NCBI RefSeq assembly: GCF_001941485.1
Contig: NZ_CP009247.1
Location: 1,736,001 to 1,800,000 of the forward strand
Reading direction: 5' to 3'
DNA: 64,000 nt
Source of the DNA: Corynebacterium frankenforstense DSM 45800
GTDB lineage: Bacteria > Actinomycetota > Actinomycetes > Mycobacteriales > Mycobacteriaceae
Positions 1 through 11,856 of the stretch are shown piece after piece. A model generated the notes under the pieces. That model ran no database searches, was not told the DNA's origin, and saw only the letters and a list, made by a program, of their open reading frames with translations. How positions within the stretch are numbered: position 1 is the first letter of the stretch; the number at the start of each line of letters is the position of its first letter. Made by a program: the position numbers and the translations under genes.

Positions 1-582
1 GGCAACGAAGCGGTCGCCGCCGTGGCTGGCCCAGTGCACCTTCGGCGCCTCGGTCAGCCCGTCGGTGACCAGCTCCCAGTCGCGCACGCCGTAGGAGTGC
101 ACGAAGTAGAAGCGCTCGTCGGCGACGCCCGCGAACATCTCGGAGCCCTCGGCGACCTCGACGGTGTTCCAGCCCATGTGCGGCAGGATCGCGCTGTGCA
201 GCTTCTCGACGGTGCCCGGCCACTGCCCGCAGCCCCTCGCGTGCTCGCCGTGCTCCTCGCCGTAGTCGAACATGACCTGGAGCCCGACGCAGATGCCCAG
301 CACCGGGCGGCCGCCGGCGAGGCGCTGGCCGATCACGCGCGGGCCGTGCACGGCGTTGAGGCCGGCCATGCACGCGGAGAAGGCGCCCACGCCGGGCACG
401 ACGAGCCCGTCGGCCGCGACGGCGAGCTTCGGGTCGGAGGTCACGGTCACCTCGGCTCCGGCGCGCTCGAGGGCGCGCTCGGCGGAGCGGAGGTTGCCCG
501 CCCCGTAGTCGAGGAGCACCACGCTCCTACGGTGCGGCGCGTGCTGCCGGTCGGCGGTCTGGTTCTCGGGGCACTCCTGCAT
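1..582 (-). CDS. hisH: Imidazole glycerol phosphate synthase glutaminase subunit HisH (3' end outside window)
   Basis: Class I glutamine amidotransferase that supplies ammonia to HisF in histidine biosynthesis. The minus-strand translation contains [20 protein letters not shown] near the N-terminus, the oxyanion segment [11 protein letters not shown] and the nucleophile motif [10 protein letters not shown] (catalytic Cys), and reaches [12 protein letters not shown] at the window edge. About 35-40 C-terminal residues, including the catalytic His/Glu, are cut off. The first ATG (582) gives about 20 poorly conserved extra residues; the GTG at 522, just before LLDYG, is an alternative start close to the family N-terminus. 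It belongs with hisB, hisC and hisD to its right, separated by two transporter genes. Confidence 0.93.
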   Translation of the reverse strand, partial: MQECPENQTADRQHAPHRRSVVLLDYGAGNLRSAERALERAGAEVTVTSDPKLAVAADGLVVPGVGAFSACMAGLNAVHGPRVIGQRLAGGRPVLGICVGLQVMFDYGEEHGEHARGCGQWPGTVEKLHSAILPHMGWNTVEVAEGSEMFAGVADERFYFVHSYGVRDWELVTDGLTEAPKVHWASHGGDRFVA

Positions 583-655
583 GCGTGGGATCTTAGTCGG
601 CGCGCCCGCCGGGCCGCCCGCGCCCCCGTCCCCGGCGCGGCCTAGGATCTGGGGC

Positions 656-1360
656 GTGTCCACCGCAGATCAGCCCGCATCCCCCGCCCCGCGGTCCCCG
701 CACGCCGCGCGCGGCCCGCGCGTCGCCCTCGCCCCGGCGCGCCGCGCCCGCCTGAACCGGCGGGTGCGCCTGATCGTGGCGGTCACGATCAGCTACAACG
801 TCGTCGAGGCGCTGGTCTCGCTGGCCGCCGGCGCCGGGGCCTCCTCGGGCGCGCTGATCGCCTTCGGGCTGGACTCGGTCATCGAGGTCGCCTCCGCGGT
901 GGCCGTGGCCTGGCAGTTCTCCGCGAGGAACCCGGAGGCCCGCGAGAAGGTCACCGTCCGCGCGGTGGCGCTCGCCTTCTTCGCGCTCGCGGCCTACGTC
1001 GCCGTCGACTCGGTGCTCACCCTGAGCGGCGGGGCCGCCCCCGAGCACAGCCGGCTGGGCATCGCGATCACGGTGGCCAGCATCCTGGTCATGCCCGCGC
1101 TGGCCTTCGTCGAGTTCCGCACCGGCCGCGAGCTGGGCTCGGCCAGCGTCATGGCCGATTCGCGCCAGCTGCTGCTGTGCCTCTACCTGTCGGTGACGGT
1201 GCTGGTGGGCCTGCTGGCCAACGCGCTGCTCGGCTGGTGGTGGGCCGACCCGGTCGCCGCGCTGGTGGTCGCCGCACTCGCCGTGCGCGAGGGTGTGGAG
1301 GCCTGGCGCGAGGGCGAGCTCGAGGCGCCCAACGCGCTGCTCGCGGAGCTCGAGGAGTAG
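656..1360 (+). CDS. Cation diffusion facilitator-like membrane transporter
   Basis: Predicted integral membrane protein of 234 residues that resembles the membrane part of CDF cation transporters (PF01545-like). After a basic N-terminus there are five to six hydrophobic segments. The segment [19 protein letters not shown] carries the acidic pair typical of CDF helix 2, and [12 protein letters not shown] resembles the later metal-site helix. The cytoplasmic C-terminal domain of full-length CDF proteins is missing, as in many short actinobacterial members. The GTG at 656 was chosen because the upstream in-frame extension is low-complexity Pro/Ala. Substrate is unknown. It is convergent with the MFS gene downstream. 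Confidence 0.7.
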   Translation: MSTADQPASPAPRSPHAARGPRVALAPARRARLNRRVRLIVAVTISYNVVEALVSLAAGAGASSGALIAFGLDSVIEVASAVAVAWQFSARNPEAREKVTVRAVALAFFALAAYVAVDSVLTLSGGAAPEHSRLGIAITVASILVMPALAFVEFRTGRELGSASVMADSRQLLLCLYLSVTVLVGLLANALLGWWWADPVAALVVAALAVREGVEAWREGELEAPNALLAELEE

Positions 1361-1423
1361 CGCGATTGCCGACGTCGCGCCACGCGGCGCCGGCGCACAG
1401 GCGCGGCGCGACGAAGTTGGCGG
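1361..1423. terminator. Intergenic inverted repeat between convergent genes
   Basis: Sixty-three bases separate the two convergent stop codons. They begin with a copy of the dispersed motif ATTGCCGACGTCGCG (1365-1379). The sequence GCCGACGTCGCGCC can pair imperfectly with GGCGCGACGAAGTTGGC about 25 bases later, so a bidirectional hairpin is plausible, though there is no T-run. Confidence 0.35.
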
Positions 1424-2872
1424 TCAGTCGCGCCGAGCGGCCGAGTCGTCCCCGCCCTCGCCGTCCTCGCGCTCCTTCCAGCCGGGGCGCGGCGGGCGGC
1501 GGCGCAGCAGGGCGGCGACGTCGACGGGGGCGTCGGCCGCGCGACGTCGTAAAGCACGCGCGCCACGCACCGCCCGGCGCGCCACCGGCACCTGGCGCAG
1601 GCGCGCACGGGTGTTGGAGTGCTCGGCGATGCGGTGGCGGCCCAGCACGGCGTCGGCGAAGGTGAGCAGCAGGCCCAGGGCGATCACGGCCGCGCCCATC
1701 GCGAAGGCGTCGGAGTAGGCCGCGCCGGCGGCGACCATGCCGAAGATGACGGAGCCGACGCCGGTTCCGGAGTCGTAGGCGCCGTTCCAGATCGCGGAGG
1801 CGTCCGAGACCCGGGAGCGCGGCAGGCGCATGAACATCGTCAGCAGCGCCTCGTTCTGCACCACGCCGAAGCCGCCGCCGAAGCAGATCGCCGCGACCAC
1901 GAGCCACCACACCGACCAGTCGGCGAACATGACCACGGCCATCAGCGCCACGCCGACCACGGCCAGGGCCTGGCCGGGGCGCATCGTGGAGCCGGGCATG
2001 CCGCGGCGGTCCGCGATGACACCCGAGGCGTAGCGGAAGACCATCGAGGCGCCGCCGACGATCGAGAGCATGAAGCCGCCGATGACCGCACCGGTGACCG
2101 GGTCGAGCTCCTTGACCGCGGCCGGCAGGAACGTCGAGACCGCGCCGAAGGACATCGAGACGGTCATGATGGCGGCCGCGGGCACGGTCACCAGCTTCCA
2201 GGTGGGCACCTTCGGGCCGGACTCGTCGATGTGCTCGTAGGCCGAGGGCTCGCTGCTGTCCTCGCCGCCGGGACGCACCGCGGGGATGCGCAGGCACAGC
2301 AGCGCCGCGCCGACGGCGATGACCGCGCCGACGATGTAGCTGGAGTTGTAGCCGAGGCCGGCGTTGACCAGGGCCAGGCCCAGCGGCAGGCAGAGCATCT
2401 GGCTCACGCCGAGGAAGACGCCGAGCATGCCGGAGGCCTTGCCCAGGAAGCGCACGGGCACCAGCTCGGCGATCAGGGCGGACTCGGCGACGGTCAGCGC
2501 GCCGAAGCCGAAGCCGCGCAGGGCGGAGAAGCCCAGGGCGGGCCCGGCGGACATGCCGAGCATGTAGCCCAGGGCGGGCACGCCGAGCAGGAAGGCGGCC
2601 ACGGCCATCACCGGGGTGTAGCCGAAGCGGCGCAACAGCCGCGGGGTGAAGACCTGGGTGGCCACCGTGGTCACGATGAACGCGCCGGTGGTCCAGCCGG
2701 CCAGGGTCTCCGAGCCGCCGGAGTCGATCACCGCCAGCGGCACCACCGGCAGCAGGACGGACCAGCTGCCGAAGGCGCAGGCGACGGCGAGGAGGGTGGG
2801 TATGTAGCCGGGGCTCTTCCAGATGCTGTCGAGCTTCTCGATCTCAGCACGGGACAGAGCCTGCACAGCCAC
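1424..2872 (-). CDS. MFS transporter in the histidine cluster
   Basis: Major facilitator superfamily permease of 482 residues with about twelve hydrophobic segments and an MFS-type loop (RLLRRFGYTPVMAV) after the second helix. A hydrophilic C-terminal tail of about 80 residues is rich in Arg and Ala. GTG start at 2872, directly abutting the stop of the small membrane gene upstream, so it is probably the last gene of the hisDCB transcript. C. glutamicum has an MFS gene in the same place between hisB and hisH. Substrate is unknown; export of histidine or an intermediate is only a guess from context. Confidence 0.85.
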   Translation of the reverse strand: MAVQALSRAEIEKLDSIWKSPGYIPTLLAVACAFGSWSVLLPVVPLAVIDSGGSETLAGWTTGAFIVTTVATQVFTPRLLRRFGYTPVMAVAAFLLGVPALGYMLGMSAGPALGFSALRGFGFGALTVAESALIAELVPVRFLGKASGMLGVFLGVSQMLCLPLGLALVNAGLGYNSSYIVGAVIAVGAALLCLRIPAVRPGGEDSSEPSAYEHIDESGPKVPTWKLVTVPAAAIMTVSMSFGAVSTFLPAAVKELDPVTGAVIGGFMLSIVGGASMVFRYASGVIADRRGMPGSTMRPGQALAVVGVALMAVVMFADWSVWWLVVAAICFGGGFGVVQNEALLTMFMRLPRSRVSDASAIWNGAYDSGTGVGSVIFGMVAAGAAYSDAFAMGAAVIALGLLLTFADAVLGRHRIAEHSNTRARLRQVPVARRAVRGARALRRRAADAPVDVAALLRRRPPRPGWKEREDGEGGDDSAARRD

Positions 2873-3097
2873 TTACCTCACTCCTCCGATCAGCATGACC
2901 ACCGCCGCCGCCACGGCCGCCGCCGCGACCAGGGCGCAGAAGACGGTGAGTTTCTTCGCGTCATTCTGGTAGGCCGAGATCGTCGCCCCGACCATGAGAC
3001 CCGCCACGGCGAACATGAAGTAGATCGGCCAGGGGCTGGCCTGGTCGGTCTCCTCCGCCGCGGCGAGGACCGCCGCAACTGTAGCAGTCGTGCCCAC
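2873..3097 (-). CDS. Small two-helix membrane protein of the his operon
   Basis: A 74-residue protein that I do not recognise by function. Two hydrophobic segments are visible (about residues 23-42 and 52-71: IYFMFAVAGLMVGATISAY and TVFCALVAAAAVAAAVVMLI) joined by a short charged loop, YQNDAKK. GTG start at 3097, three bases after the hisB stop; its own stop abuts the MFS start. Such tight packing supports translation in one hisDCB operon and suggests a membrane role linked to the neighbouring transporter. Confidence 0.6.
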   Translation of the reverse strand: MGTTATVAAVLAAAEETDQASPWPIYFMFAVAGLMVGATISAYQNDAKKLTVFCALVAAAAVAAAVVMLIGGVR

Positions 3098-3100
3098 GGG

Positions 3101-3706
3101 TTACAGGGCCCCCTTCGTCGAGGGCACCCCGTGCACGCGCGGGTCGTGCTCGGTGGCCTCGCGCAGCGCACGGGCCACGGCCTTGTACTCCGCCTCCGTG
3201 ATGTGGTGCGGGTCGCGGCCGTAGTGGCAGATCACGTGCAGGGTGATCCGCGAGTTCAGGGCCAGCGACTCGAAGAAGTGCCGGTTGATCACGGTGGCGT
3301 AGTGGCCGCCGATGACCTGGTGGACCATGTGCTCCGGCTCGCCGGTCATCACGAAGTAGGGGCGGCCGGAGAAGTCGACGACGGCCTCGACCAGGGTCTC
3401 GTCCATGGGCAGCTGGCGCTGGCCGAAGCGGCGGATGCCGGCCTTGTCGCCGACGGCCTCGGCGAGGACCTGGCCGAGCACGATCGCGGTGTCCTCCACG
3501 GTGTGGTGGGCGTCGACCTCGGTGTCGCCCTCCGCGGTGACCGTCAGGTCGAAGGCGCCGTGGGTGGCGAAGGCGGTGAGCATGTGGTCGAAGAACGGCA
3601 GGCCGGTGTCGATGCGGCTGACGCCGGTGCCGTCGAGGTCCAGCTCGACGGAGATGTCGGTCTCGCCGGTCCTGCGGTGCGCGGCGGCGGTGCGGTGTGC
3701 GGTCAC
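3101..3706 (-). CDS. hisB: Imidazoleglycerol-phosphate dehydratase HisB
   Basis: Dehydrates imidazole glycerol phosphate to imidazole acetol phosphate, the step after HisFH. It has full family length (201 residues), with the Mn-binding motifs [27 protein letters not shown] and [18 protein letters not shown]. It is the monofunctional type without a phosphatase domain, as in other actinobacteria. Its GTG start overlaps the hisC stop by four bases (GTGA), so translation is coupled to hisC. Confidence 0.96.
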   Translation of the reverse strand: MTAHRTAAAHRRTGETDISVELDLDGTGVSRIDTGLPFFDHMLTAFATHGAFDLTVTAEGDTEVDAHHTVEDTAIVLGQVLAEAVGDKAGIRRFGQRQLPMDETLVEAVVDFSGRPYFVMTGEPEHMVHQVIGGHYATVINRHFFESLALNSRITLHVICHYGRDPHHITEAEYKAVARALREATEHDPRVHGVPSTKGAL

Positions 3707-4884
3707 TGTGCGGCTCCTTGTGCGTGGGGGTCGTCGTCATTGCCGACGCCGTGGTGGGCGAGGTCGGCGGCCACGGCCAGGAAGGTGTCGTTCTCCTCGG
3801 GCAGGCCGACGGTCACGCGCAGGTGACCGGTCGCGCCGACGTCGCGGATGAGCACCCCGCGCTCGAGGAAGGCCTCGAAGACGGCGTGCTGGTCGGCGAA
3901 GTCGCCGAAGAAGATGAAGTTCGACGCGCTGTCCTGGACCCGGTAGCCCAGCTCGGTGAGCTTCGCGGCCACGCGGTCGCGCTCGGCGGAGAGCTTGGCC
4001 ACGGTCGCCAGGGTCTCGTCGCTGTGGCGCAGCGCGACGAGCGCGGCGGCCTGCGAGAGCACCGAGAGGTGGTACGGCAGGCGCACGAGCATGACGGCCT
4101 CGACGAAGGCGGGGGCGGCCACGAAGTAGCCGAGGCGCCCGCCGGCGAAGTCGAAGGCCTTGGACATGGTGCGCGAGACGACGAGCTTGGTCGGGTACTT
4201 CGCCAGCAGCGTGCACGACGAGGGGCTGTCGGAGAACTCCATGTAGGCCTCGTCGACGACGACGATGCCCGGCGCGGCGGCGATGATGCGCTCGATGACG
4301 TCGAGGTCGGTGACCTCGCCGGTCGGGTTGTTCGGGGTCGTGACGAAGACGATGTCCGGGGCGTGCTCGGCGATGGCGGCCAGCGCGGCCTCGGCGTCGA
4401 TGCGGAAGTCCGCCCCGCGCGGGCAGTCGATGAACTCGGTCTGCGTGCCGGCGGCCAGGATCGGGTGCATCGAGTAGCTCGGCTGAAAGCCCAGCACGCT
4501 GCGGCCCGGCCCGCCGAAGGCCTGCAGCAGCTGCTGGAGGACCTCGTTGGAGCCGTTGGCGGCCCAGACGTTGTCGCGGGTGACGGCCACGCCGGTCTGC
4601 CCGCTGACGTAGGCGGCCAGGGCGTCGCGCAGCTCGACGGCGTCGCGCTCCGGGTAGCGGTTGAGCGTGGCGCCGAGGCGGGCGACCTCGGCGACGAGGT
4701 CGTCGACGAGCGCCTTCGACGGCGGGTAGGGGTTCTCGTTGGTGTTCAGCCTGACCGGCACGTCCAGCTGCGGGGCGCCGTAGGGGCTCTGCCCGCGCAG
4801 CTCCTCGCGCAGCGGCAGCGCCTCGAGGCCGACCCCGGCGGCGACGGTGCCCGGCAGGTGGCGGTTCGCGTTGTCGGTCCCCAT
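3703..4884 (-). CDS. hisC: Histidinol-phosphate aminotransferase HisC
   Basis: PLP-dependent class I/II aminotransferase of 393 residues. It converts imidazole acetol phosphate and glutamate to histidinol phosphate. Diagnostic segments are [38 protein letters not shown] and the PLP-lysine region [16 protein letters not shown]. The ATG start abuts the hisD stop and the end overlaps hisB by four bases, placing it in the middle of a hisD-hisC-hisB operon. One copy of the dispersed motif (3739-3753) lies near its 3' end but in antisense orientation. Confidence 0.96.
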   Translation of the reverse strand: MGTDNANRHLPGTVAAGVGLEALPLREELRGQSPYGAPQLDVPVRLNTNENPYPPSKALVDDLVAEVARLGATLNRYPERDAVELRDALAAYVSGQTGVAVTRDNVWAANGSNEVLQQLLQAFGGPGRSVLGFQPSYSMHPILAAGTQTEFIDCPRGADFRIDAEAALAAIAEHAPDIVFVTTPNNPTGEVTDLDVIERIIAAAPGIVVVDEAYMEFSDSPSSCTLLAKYPTKLVVSRTMSKAFDFAGGRLGYFVAAPAFVEAVMLVRLPYHLSVLSQAAALVALRHSDETLATVAKLSAERDRVAAKLTELGYRVQDSASNFIFFGDFADQHAVFEAFLERGVLIRDVGATGHLRVTVGLPEENDTFLAVAADLAHHGVGNDDDPHAQGAAQ

Positions 4885-6237
4885 CTACTTCTCCCCCTCC
4901 GCGTCGTCGGCGGTGCCCGCGTCGGCGCCCGTCCCGGCACCGCGGGCGCGCACGGCCTCGCCGTGGGCGGGCAGGCGCTCGACGTCGGCCAGGGTGACGA
5001 TGGTGCCGGCGATCTCGGCGAGCGCGTCGGCGCTGTACTCGATGAGGTTGACCGGGCGCAGGAAGGTGTGCGAGCTCAGCCCCGCGCTGAAGCGCGCGGT
5101 GCCGGAGGTCGGCAGCACGTGGTTGGAGCCGGCGGCGTAGTCGCCCAGCGGCACCGGCGAGTAGGGGCCGACGAAGATCGCACCGGCGTGGCGCACGCGC
5201 TCGGCGACCTCGCGGGCGTTGCGGGTGTGCACCTCGAGGTGCTCGGCGGCGTAGGCGTCGGCCACGCGCACGCCGGCGTCGACGTCGTCGACGAGCACGA
5301 TGCCGGACTGGGCTCCGGTGAGCGCCTCGGCCACGCGCTCGGCGTTGAGGGTGACGGTGTAGCGCCGCTCGATCTCGCGGTCGACGGCCTCGGCCAGCTC
5401 ACGGGAGTCGGTGATGAGCACGCTCGCGGCCATCGGGTCGTGCTCGGCCTGGCTGATCAGGTCGTAGGCGACATAGACCGGGTCGGCCGAGTCGTCGGCG
5501 AGCACCGCGATCTCGGTGGGGCCGGCCTCGGCGTCGGTGCCGACGACACCGCGCACCAGGCGCTTGGCGGCGGTGACGAAGATGTTGCCGGGGCCGGTGA
5601 CCATGTCCACCGGCTCGAGGCCTGCGGCTTCGTCGCCGTACGCCAGCAGGGCCACGGCCTGCGCGCCACCGGTGGCCCAGACCTCGTCGACGCCGAGCAG
5701 CGAGCAGGCGGCCAGCACCGTCGGGTTCGGCCAGCCGTCGTTGTCCACCTGCGGCGGGGAGGCCACCACCAGGGTGGACACGCCGGCCTCCTGGGCGGGG
5801 ATGACGTTCATCAGCACGCTGGAGGGGTAGACGGCCTTGCCGCCGGGCACGTAGAGGCCCACCCGCTCGATCGGGTGGAAGACCTCGGTGACCTCCGCGC
5901 CCTCGGCGAGCGTGGTGGTGTGCGGGGCCGGCACCTGCTCGGCGTGCACCTTGCGGATGCGCTCGATGGCCTGCTCCAACGCGGCGCGCACGTCGTCCGG
6001 GAGGGCGGCCACCGCGGCGTCGACGATCTCACGTGGCACGCGCACGGACCCCGGGCGCACATGGTCGAAGCGCTCGCCGAGCTCGAGGGCGGCCTCGGCG
6101 CCGCGGGAACGGACGTCTTCGACGATGGGCTGGACCTTGGGCAGGACCGCGGCGACGTCGGTGCCGCCGCGCGGCAGCACCCGGCGCAGCTCGGCTACGC
6201 CCGGCTCGCGGCCGGTCAGGTCCGTGACGGTGAGCAT
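4885..6237 (-). CDS. hisD: Histidinol dehydrogenase HisD
   Basis: Oxidises histidinol to histidine with two NAD, the last two steps of the pathway. The protein is about 450 residues and starts [13 protein letters not shown]. Family segments include [48 protein letters not shown], the metal/catalytic region LISQAEHDP, and [12 protein letters not shown]. The ATG at 6237 is preferred because AGGTGGAG lies 9 nt upstream; an in-frame GTG at 6252 lacks a good ribosome site. The C-terminal 20 residues are a charged low-complexity tail. First gene of the hisDCB operon. Confidence 0.95.
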   Translation of the reverse strand: MLTVTDLTGREPGVAELRRVLPRGGTDVAAVLPKVQPIVEDVRSRGAEAALELGERFDHVRPGSVRVPREIVDAAVAALPDDVRAALEQAIERIRKVHAEQVPAPHTTTLAEGAEVTEVFHPIERVGLYVPGGKAVYPSSVLMNVIPAQEAGVSTLVVASPPQVDNDGWPNPTVLAACSLLGVDEVWATGGAQAVALLAYGDEAAGLEPVDMVTGPGNIFVTAAKRLVRGVVGTDAEAGPTEIAVLADDSADPVYVAYDLISQAEHDPMAASVLITDSRELAEAVDREIERRYTVTLNAERVAEALTGAQSGIVLVDDVDAGVRVADAYAAEHLEVHTRNAREVAERVRHAGAIFVGPYSPVPLGDYAAGSNHVLPTSGTARFSAGLSSHTFLRPVNLIEYSADALAEIAGTIVTLADVERLPAHGEAVRARGAGTGADAGTADDAEGEK

Positions 6238-6292
6238 GATTGGGGACTCCACCTCTCAGGGGACAAATTCCTCGTTGACAGTGACAGGCCTC

Positions 6293-6351
6293 ATTGTATG
6301 GACCGGGGGTTGCATGAAACGCCACACCCACCCCCGCGGGGACACTAGAGT
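6293..6351. promoter_or_regulatory. Divergent promoters for hisD and the YbjN gene
   Basis: On the minus strand TACAAT (complement of 6293-6298) is a good -10 for hisD, giving a leader of roughly 50 nt. On the plus strand TAGAGT (6346-6351) is a likely -10 for the gene starting at 6412. I see no peptide-type attenuator with a run of His codons. Confidence 0.5.
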
Positions 6352-6411
6352 GATGTTTCGACCAGGAACACGATCCCCCGTCCGCCCCTCCGGACCCCCG
6401 AGGAGGACCCC

Positions 6412-7440
6412 GTGCCCCACCGACACCGCCCGCCGCGGCGCACCCCCGCGCGCGTCACCCTGGCCCGACTCAACGCCGCAGCCGCCAGCTTCGGGTACCA
6501 CTACTACGCCGAGCACGACCGCTTGCTCATCCCCTTCCCCCACCACCGCACGCTGGCCTACCTGACCAGCCCCGGCGGCACCCCGCTGCTGGTGCTGGCC
6601 AGCCAGGCCCGCGCGGACCTGCCGCTGGAGGAGGCCACGGACCTGGCCGCGGAGATCGACGCGTGGAACCGCACCCGCATCAGCCCCTCCCTCTACTTCC
6701 GCCACAACGGCGACGGCTCCCTGGCCGTGCACGGCCGGGCCGCGGTGCCGGTGGCCGCGGGGTTGACCGACGAACAGCTCGCCGAGGCCGTCGGGCTGGA
6801 GCTGACCGCCGCCCAGCTGGCCGTCGACGCACTGGCCGCCCGCTTCCCCGCGCTGCGGGAGACCGGGACGAACACCGGCGACGACGCGGACGAGGCGACG
6901 GCCTTCGACATGGACGCCGTGGCGCTGGCCGCCCCGCCGCCGGGCGGCACCGAGGCGCCGCCGTACCTGCTGGCCACCCCGGACGGGGCCGTGGCGCCGC
7001 GGGAGACGAGCCCGGTGACCCCGGACCGCCTGCTCGGGCTGCTGGCCGCCGAGGGCGTGCCCGCCACCTGGGCGGGCCCGGACGTGGTGGCCGCCTGGGT
7101 GGGCGCGACCCTGGTGGGGCTGACCCTCGAGGAGGGCCCGCACCTGCTGATCACCGCGCACTGGGGCCCCGGCCCCGGCGTCGAGGAGGAGCTGCGCGCG
7201 CGGCTGGTGTGCAACGACTGGACGGCGGTCTCCGCGCTGACCCGCGCGTTCACCAGCCGCGCCGAGGCGGGCCTCGAGGTGCGCACGGAATTCGCGCTGG
7301 CGGTGACGGCCGGGCTCAACCCCGCGCAGCTGCACGGGGCGGTCACGGGCGGGATCGCGGCCGTGCTGCGCGCGGTGCACACGGTCTCCACCGAGCTCGG
7401 CGGGGTCGGCGCGCTGCGGCGCCGCGGCCCGGGGTTCTAG
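6412..7440 (+). CDS. YbjN domain-containing protein
   Basis: Soluble 342-residue protein with two similar halves, each like a YbjN/T3SS-chaperone-fold domain. Half one is about residues 18-150 (LARLNAAAASFGYHYYAEHD, EIDAWNRTRISPSLYF). Half two is about 200-335 (LLGLLAAEGVPATWAGPDVV, RLVCNDWTAVSALTRAFTSR). They are joined by an acidic linker. YbjN domains occur in many actinobacteria, usually with no defined activity. GTG start at 6412 with GAGGAGG 7-13 nt upstream. Its last codon overlaps the convergent gene downstream by four bases. Confidence 0.65.
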   Translation: MPHRHRPPRRTPARVTLARLNAAAASFGYHYYAEHDRLLIPFPHHRTLAYLTSPGGTPLLVLASQARADLPLEEATDLAAEIDAWNRTRISPSLYFRHNGDGSLAVHGRAAVPVAAGLTDEQLAEAVGLELTAAQLAVDALAARFPALRETGTNTGDDADEATAFDMDAVALAAPPPGGTEAPPYLLATPDGAVAPRETSPVTPDRLLGLLAAEGVPATWAGPDVVAAWVGATLVGLTLEEGPHLLITAHWGPGPGVEEELRARLVCNDWTAVSALTRAFTSRAEAGLEVRTEFALAVTAGLNPAQLHGAVTGGIAAVLRAVHTVSTELGGVGALRRRGPGF

Positions 7441-8102
7441 GCCTCCCGGCGGGCGGAGCCGCCGGGAACGTCGGAGACGTCGGAGCGGTCCACGGTGGCG
7501 CCGGCGGTGGTGGCGCCGTCGGTGGGGGCGCCGGCGGGTCCACGGGCGGTGGAGCCAGCGGGTGAGACGGCGCCTGCGCCGACCGCGACCTTCCCGTCCC
7601 CGTCTGCGTCACCGGCCCGGGTCTCATCCTTCGACCCCTCCGGGCCCTTCGGCTCCGGCTCGAGGTCGACGAGCCCGGCGCACCAGTAGAAGATCGCCGC
7701 GCAGAAGGCGGCGGCGACAAAGGTCACCGTGCCCGGGGTCAGGGAGACCGGCAGCCGCCCGGGCGGATCCGCCAGCCAGTAGGCGACCAGATCGCCGGTC
7801 GCGGCGAACACGCGGGTGCCCACGACCGCGACGACGGCGGTCCACAGCAGCATCGCGATGCCGCGGACGCGCGGGAAGAGACGGTAGGTCGCCAGGGCAC
7901 ACAGGGCCGCGGTCACGCAGACCAGCCCGACGAGCGCGATCCAGAAGCCGAAGGGCGCACCGACCCCGGCGGCCACGCCCTCGGGGTCCAGACTGAAGGT
8001 CGGACGCACCAGGCCGGAGACCGCGCCGAGCAGCGCGTAGGCGGTGACGGCGACCGCGAAGACGGCGGCCGCGGCGTTGACTACCTGTCGCACATCAGCC
8101 AC
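7437..8102 (-). CDS. Four-helix membrane protein with disordered tail
   Basis: A 221-residue protein of unknown function. Four hydrophobic segments fill residues 8-150 (starting VVNAAAAVFAVAVTAYALL and ending TFVAAAFCAAIFYWCAG). A polar tail of about 70 residues rich in Gly, Asp, Ala and Thr follows. Its start lies 22 bases inside the 3' end of the upstream lipoprotein gene, so the two are co-transcribed and probably coupled. A pairing of secreted lipoprotein and membrane protein is inferred only from this overlap. Confidence 0.6.
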   Translation of the reverse strand: MADVRQVVNAAAAVFAVAVTAYALLGAVSGLVRPTFSLDPEGVAAGVGAPFGFWIALVGLVCVTAALCALATYRLFPRVRGIAMLLWTAVVAVVGTRVFAATGDLVAYWLADPPGRLPVSLTPGTVTFVAAAFCAAIFYWCAGLVDLEPEPKGPEGSKDETRAGDADGDGKVAVGAGAVSPAGSTARGPAGAPTDGATTAGATVDRSDVSDVPGGSARREA

Positions 8103-8761
8103 CGGCCGTCTTCACGCACGAGGCGCACGTAATTGGACTCCTGGGCGCCTCCCATAGTCAAGTTCACGAAGGCCGAGGCGTTGTCGCCGTCGACGCGGAC
8201 GTCCTCGACGGTGTGGGTGCCGCCAGGCATGCCGGCCTCGCCCAGCGTGGCGTCCACGGAGTAGGCGTTCCGGATCTCCTCGGGGCCTCCGGCCGCGTCG
8301 AGTACCGCCGAGCAGGAGTTGTCGATGATGGTGCCGGCCAGGTCGGAGACCTTGGTGTCCGGGTTACCGAGGGCGCCGAAGTAGCTGTCGATGACGGCGG
8401 TGATCTCCGCGGCGTCCTGCTCACCGGCGGCCTCGCCGTCGACCGGCTCCTGCTTCTCGATCTGCAGATCGCCCTCCAACGGGTTACCCACCTGCGGAAC
8501 CTCGCCGTCGCCCGAGCCGGAGCCCTCGGCGCCCGAGCCGGCCTTGCTGCCGACCTTCGCCCCCTTGTCGTCCCGGCCGTCGGCGTTCCCGTCGCCGTCG
8601 GCGGCGTTGCCGTCACCGTCGTGCAGGACCGCGCCGCCGGTGCTTTCGGTCGAGCCGGCCTGGGCGGCGGTGTCCGCTGCGTCGTCGCCGCCGCAGGCCG
8701 TCAGGGTGAGGGCGGCGGCGGTGACGACGGCCAGGATCCTGGTGCGGTGGGAAGTGAGCAT
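8081..8761 (-). CDS. Secreted lipoprotein
   Basis: A 226-residue predicted lipoprotein. It has a basic N-terminus, hydrophobic core and lipobox LTAC (Cys23), then a Gly/Asp/Ser-rich linker to about residue 85. A small C-terminal domain of about 120 residues (EITAVIDSYFGALGNPDTKV through NYVRLVREDGRWLMCDR) resembles the NTF2-like/DUF4878 folds found in many actinobacterial lipoproteins. ATG at 8761. It is the first gene of a two-gene unit with the overlapping membrane protein downstream. No enzymatic motif was seen. Confidence 0.65.
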   Translation of the reverse strand: MLTSHRTRILAVVTAAALTLTACGGDDAADTAAQAGSTESTGGAVLHDGDGNAADGDGNADGRDDKGAKVGSKAGSGAEGSGSGDGEVPQVGNPLEGDLQIEKQEPVDGEAAGEQDAAEITAVIDSYFGALGNPDTKVSDLAGTIIDNSCSAVLDAAGGPEEIRNAYSVDATLGEAGMPGGTHTVEDVRVDGDNASAFVNLTMGGAQESNYVRLVREDGRWLMCDR

Positions 8762-8873
8762 CTGTGAACCGGCTTCCGTTTCTCCGAGGCGGACGCCCGC
8801 GCGAGGTCCGCTGATTTATGTGCGCCGCTGACCATACCAGCCCCGACCGCGGTTCTCCGGGGACGTTCTGCGC

Positions 8874-8879
8874 GTAAAC
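8874..8879 (+). promoter_or_regulatory. -10 box of the TetR gene (leaderless)
   Basis: TAAACT ends 7 nt before the GTG start at 8887, the spacing expected if transcription begins at the start codon. No Shine-Dalgarno sequence is present. Confidence 0.5.
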
Positions 8880-8886
8880 TGTCGGT

Positions 8887-9423
8887 GTGGCCCTGAACCG
8901 TTCCCTCATCCTCGACACCGCGCTCGAGCTCCTGGACGCGTACGGGCTCGCCGACGTCACGATGCGTCGCGTCGCCGGCGCCCTCGACGTCGCCCCGGGC
9001 GCGCTCTACTGGCACCTGAGCAACAAGCAGGAGCTCATCGCCGCGATGGCGCGCAGCATCCTCGCACCCGTGCTGGACCCCGACGGGGAGCGGTCCGAGG
9101 CCCCCGCCGTCGGCGACCTGCTGCGCAGCTTCCGCTCCGCGGTGCTCGCCCACCGCGACGGCGCCGACGTCGTCTCCTCCGCGCTGTCCACCCCGCCGTT
9201 GCAGGCGGAGGTGCTCGAGCGCGTCTCCGCGGCCGTCGCCGCCGAGGGCGTGGACCCGGACGCAGCGCTGGTGCTGCTGCACTTCGGCATCGGCGCGGTG
9301 GTCTCCGAGCAGGCCGCCCGCCAGCTGGCCGCCGACGCCGACGGCGAACCGGTGGACGAGGAGGCCGCCGCGGCCGCCTTCGACCGTGGCGTGGCCACGA
9401 TCCTCGCCGGCGCCGCGCAATAG
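8887..9423 (+). CDS. TetR-family transcriptional regulator
   Basis: A 178-residue repressor-like protein. The N-terminal helix-turn-helix reads ILDTALELLDAYGLADVTMR and DVAPGALYWHLSNKQELIAA. The C-terminal half is an all-helical ligand or dimer domain of the Tet repressor C-terminal type, with no recognised ligand motif. GTG start at 8887 with a leaderless-type promoter. It lies divergently from the lipoprotein/membrane protein pair (125 bp intergenic), so that pair or itself is the most likely target. I saw no clear palindromic operator there. Confidence 0.85.
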   Translation: MALNRSLILDTALELLDAYGLADVTMRRVAGALDVAPGALYWHLSNKQELIAAMARSILAPVLDPDGERSEAPAVGDLLRSFRSAVLAHRDGADVVSSALSTPPLQAEVLERVSAAVAAEGVDPDAALVLLHFGIGAVVSEQAARQLAADADGEPVDEEAAAAAFDRGVATILAGAAQ

Positions 9424-9631
9424 CGGCACCCCCGCCTTCCCCCGCCGCGCATTGACACGGGACACGCCCCTCCCCCATTACGCCGGGGCCCGCGCGCCGC
9501 ACCCGCGCCCCGACACGCCGGGCCCCGCGCACCCCACGGGCACCGGCGTCCAGGCCCGCTACCACGGCATCCGCCACCGAGAACGGGCCACGAGCCCGCA
9601 CGCCGAATCGATTTAGGCCGGGATCTGCGAC

Positions 9632-9637
9632 TAAAAT
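9632..9637 (+). promoter_or_regulatory. -10 box of glgX (leaderless)
   Basis: TAAAAT is followed 7 nt later by the glgX ATG at 9645, with no ribosome-binding site in between, so the transcript is probably leaderless. The rest of the 221-bp gap from 9424 shows nothing else clear. Confidence 0.5.
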
Positions 9638-9644
9638 CGGTGAC

Positions 9645-11846
<2,202 letters not shown>

Positions 11847-11856
11847 TCTGTAGTGC

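Noticed and set aside
22..645. Plus-strand frame at the left edge
   Set aside because: It is the complement of hisH, whose minus-strand translation has the amidotransferase motifs.
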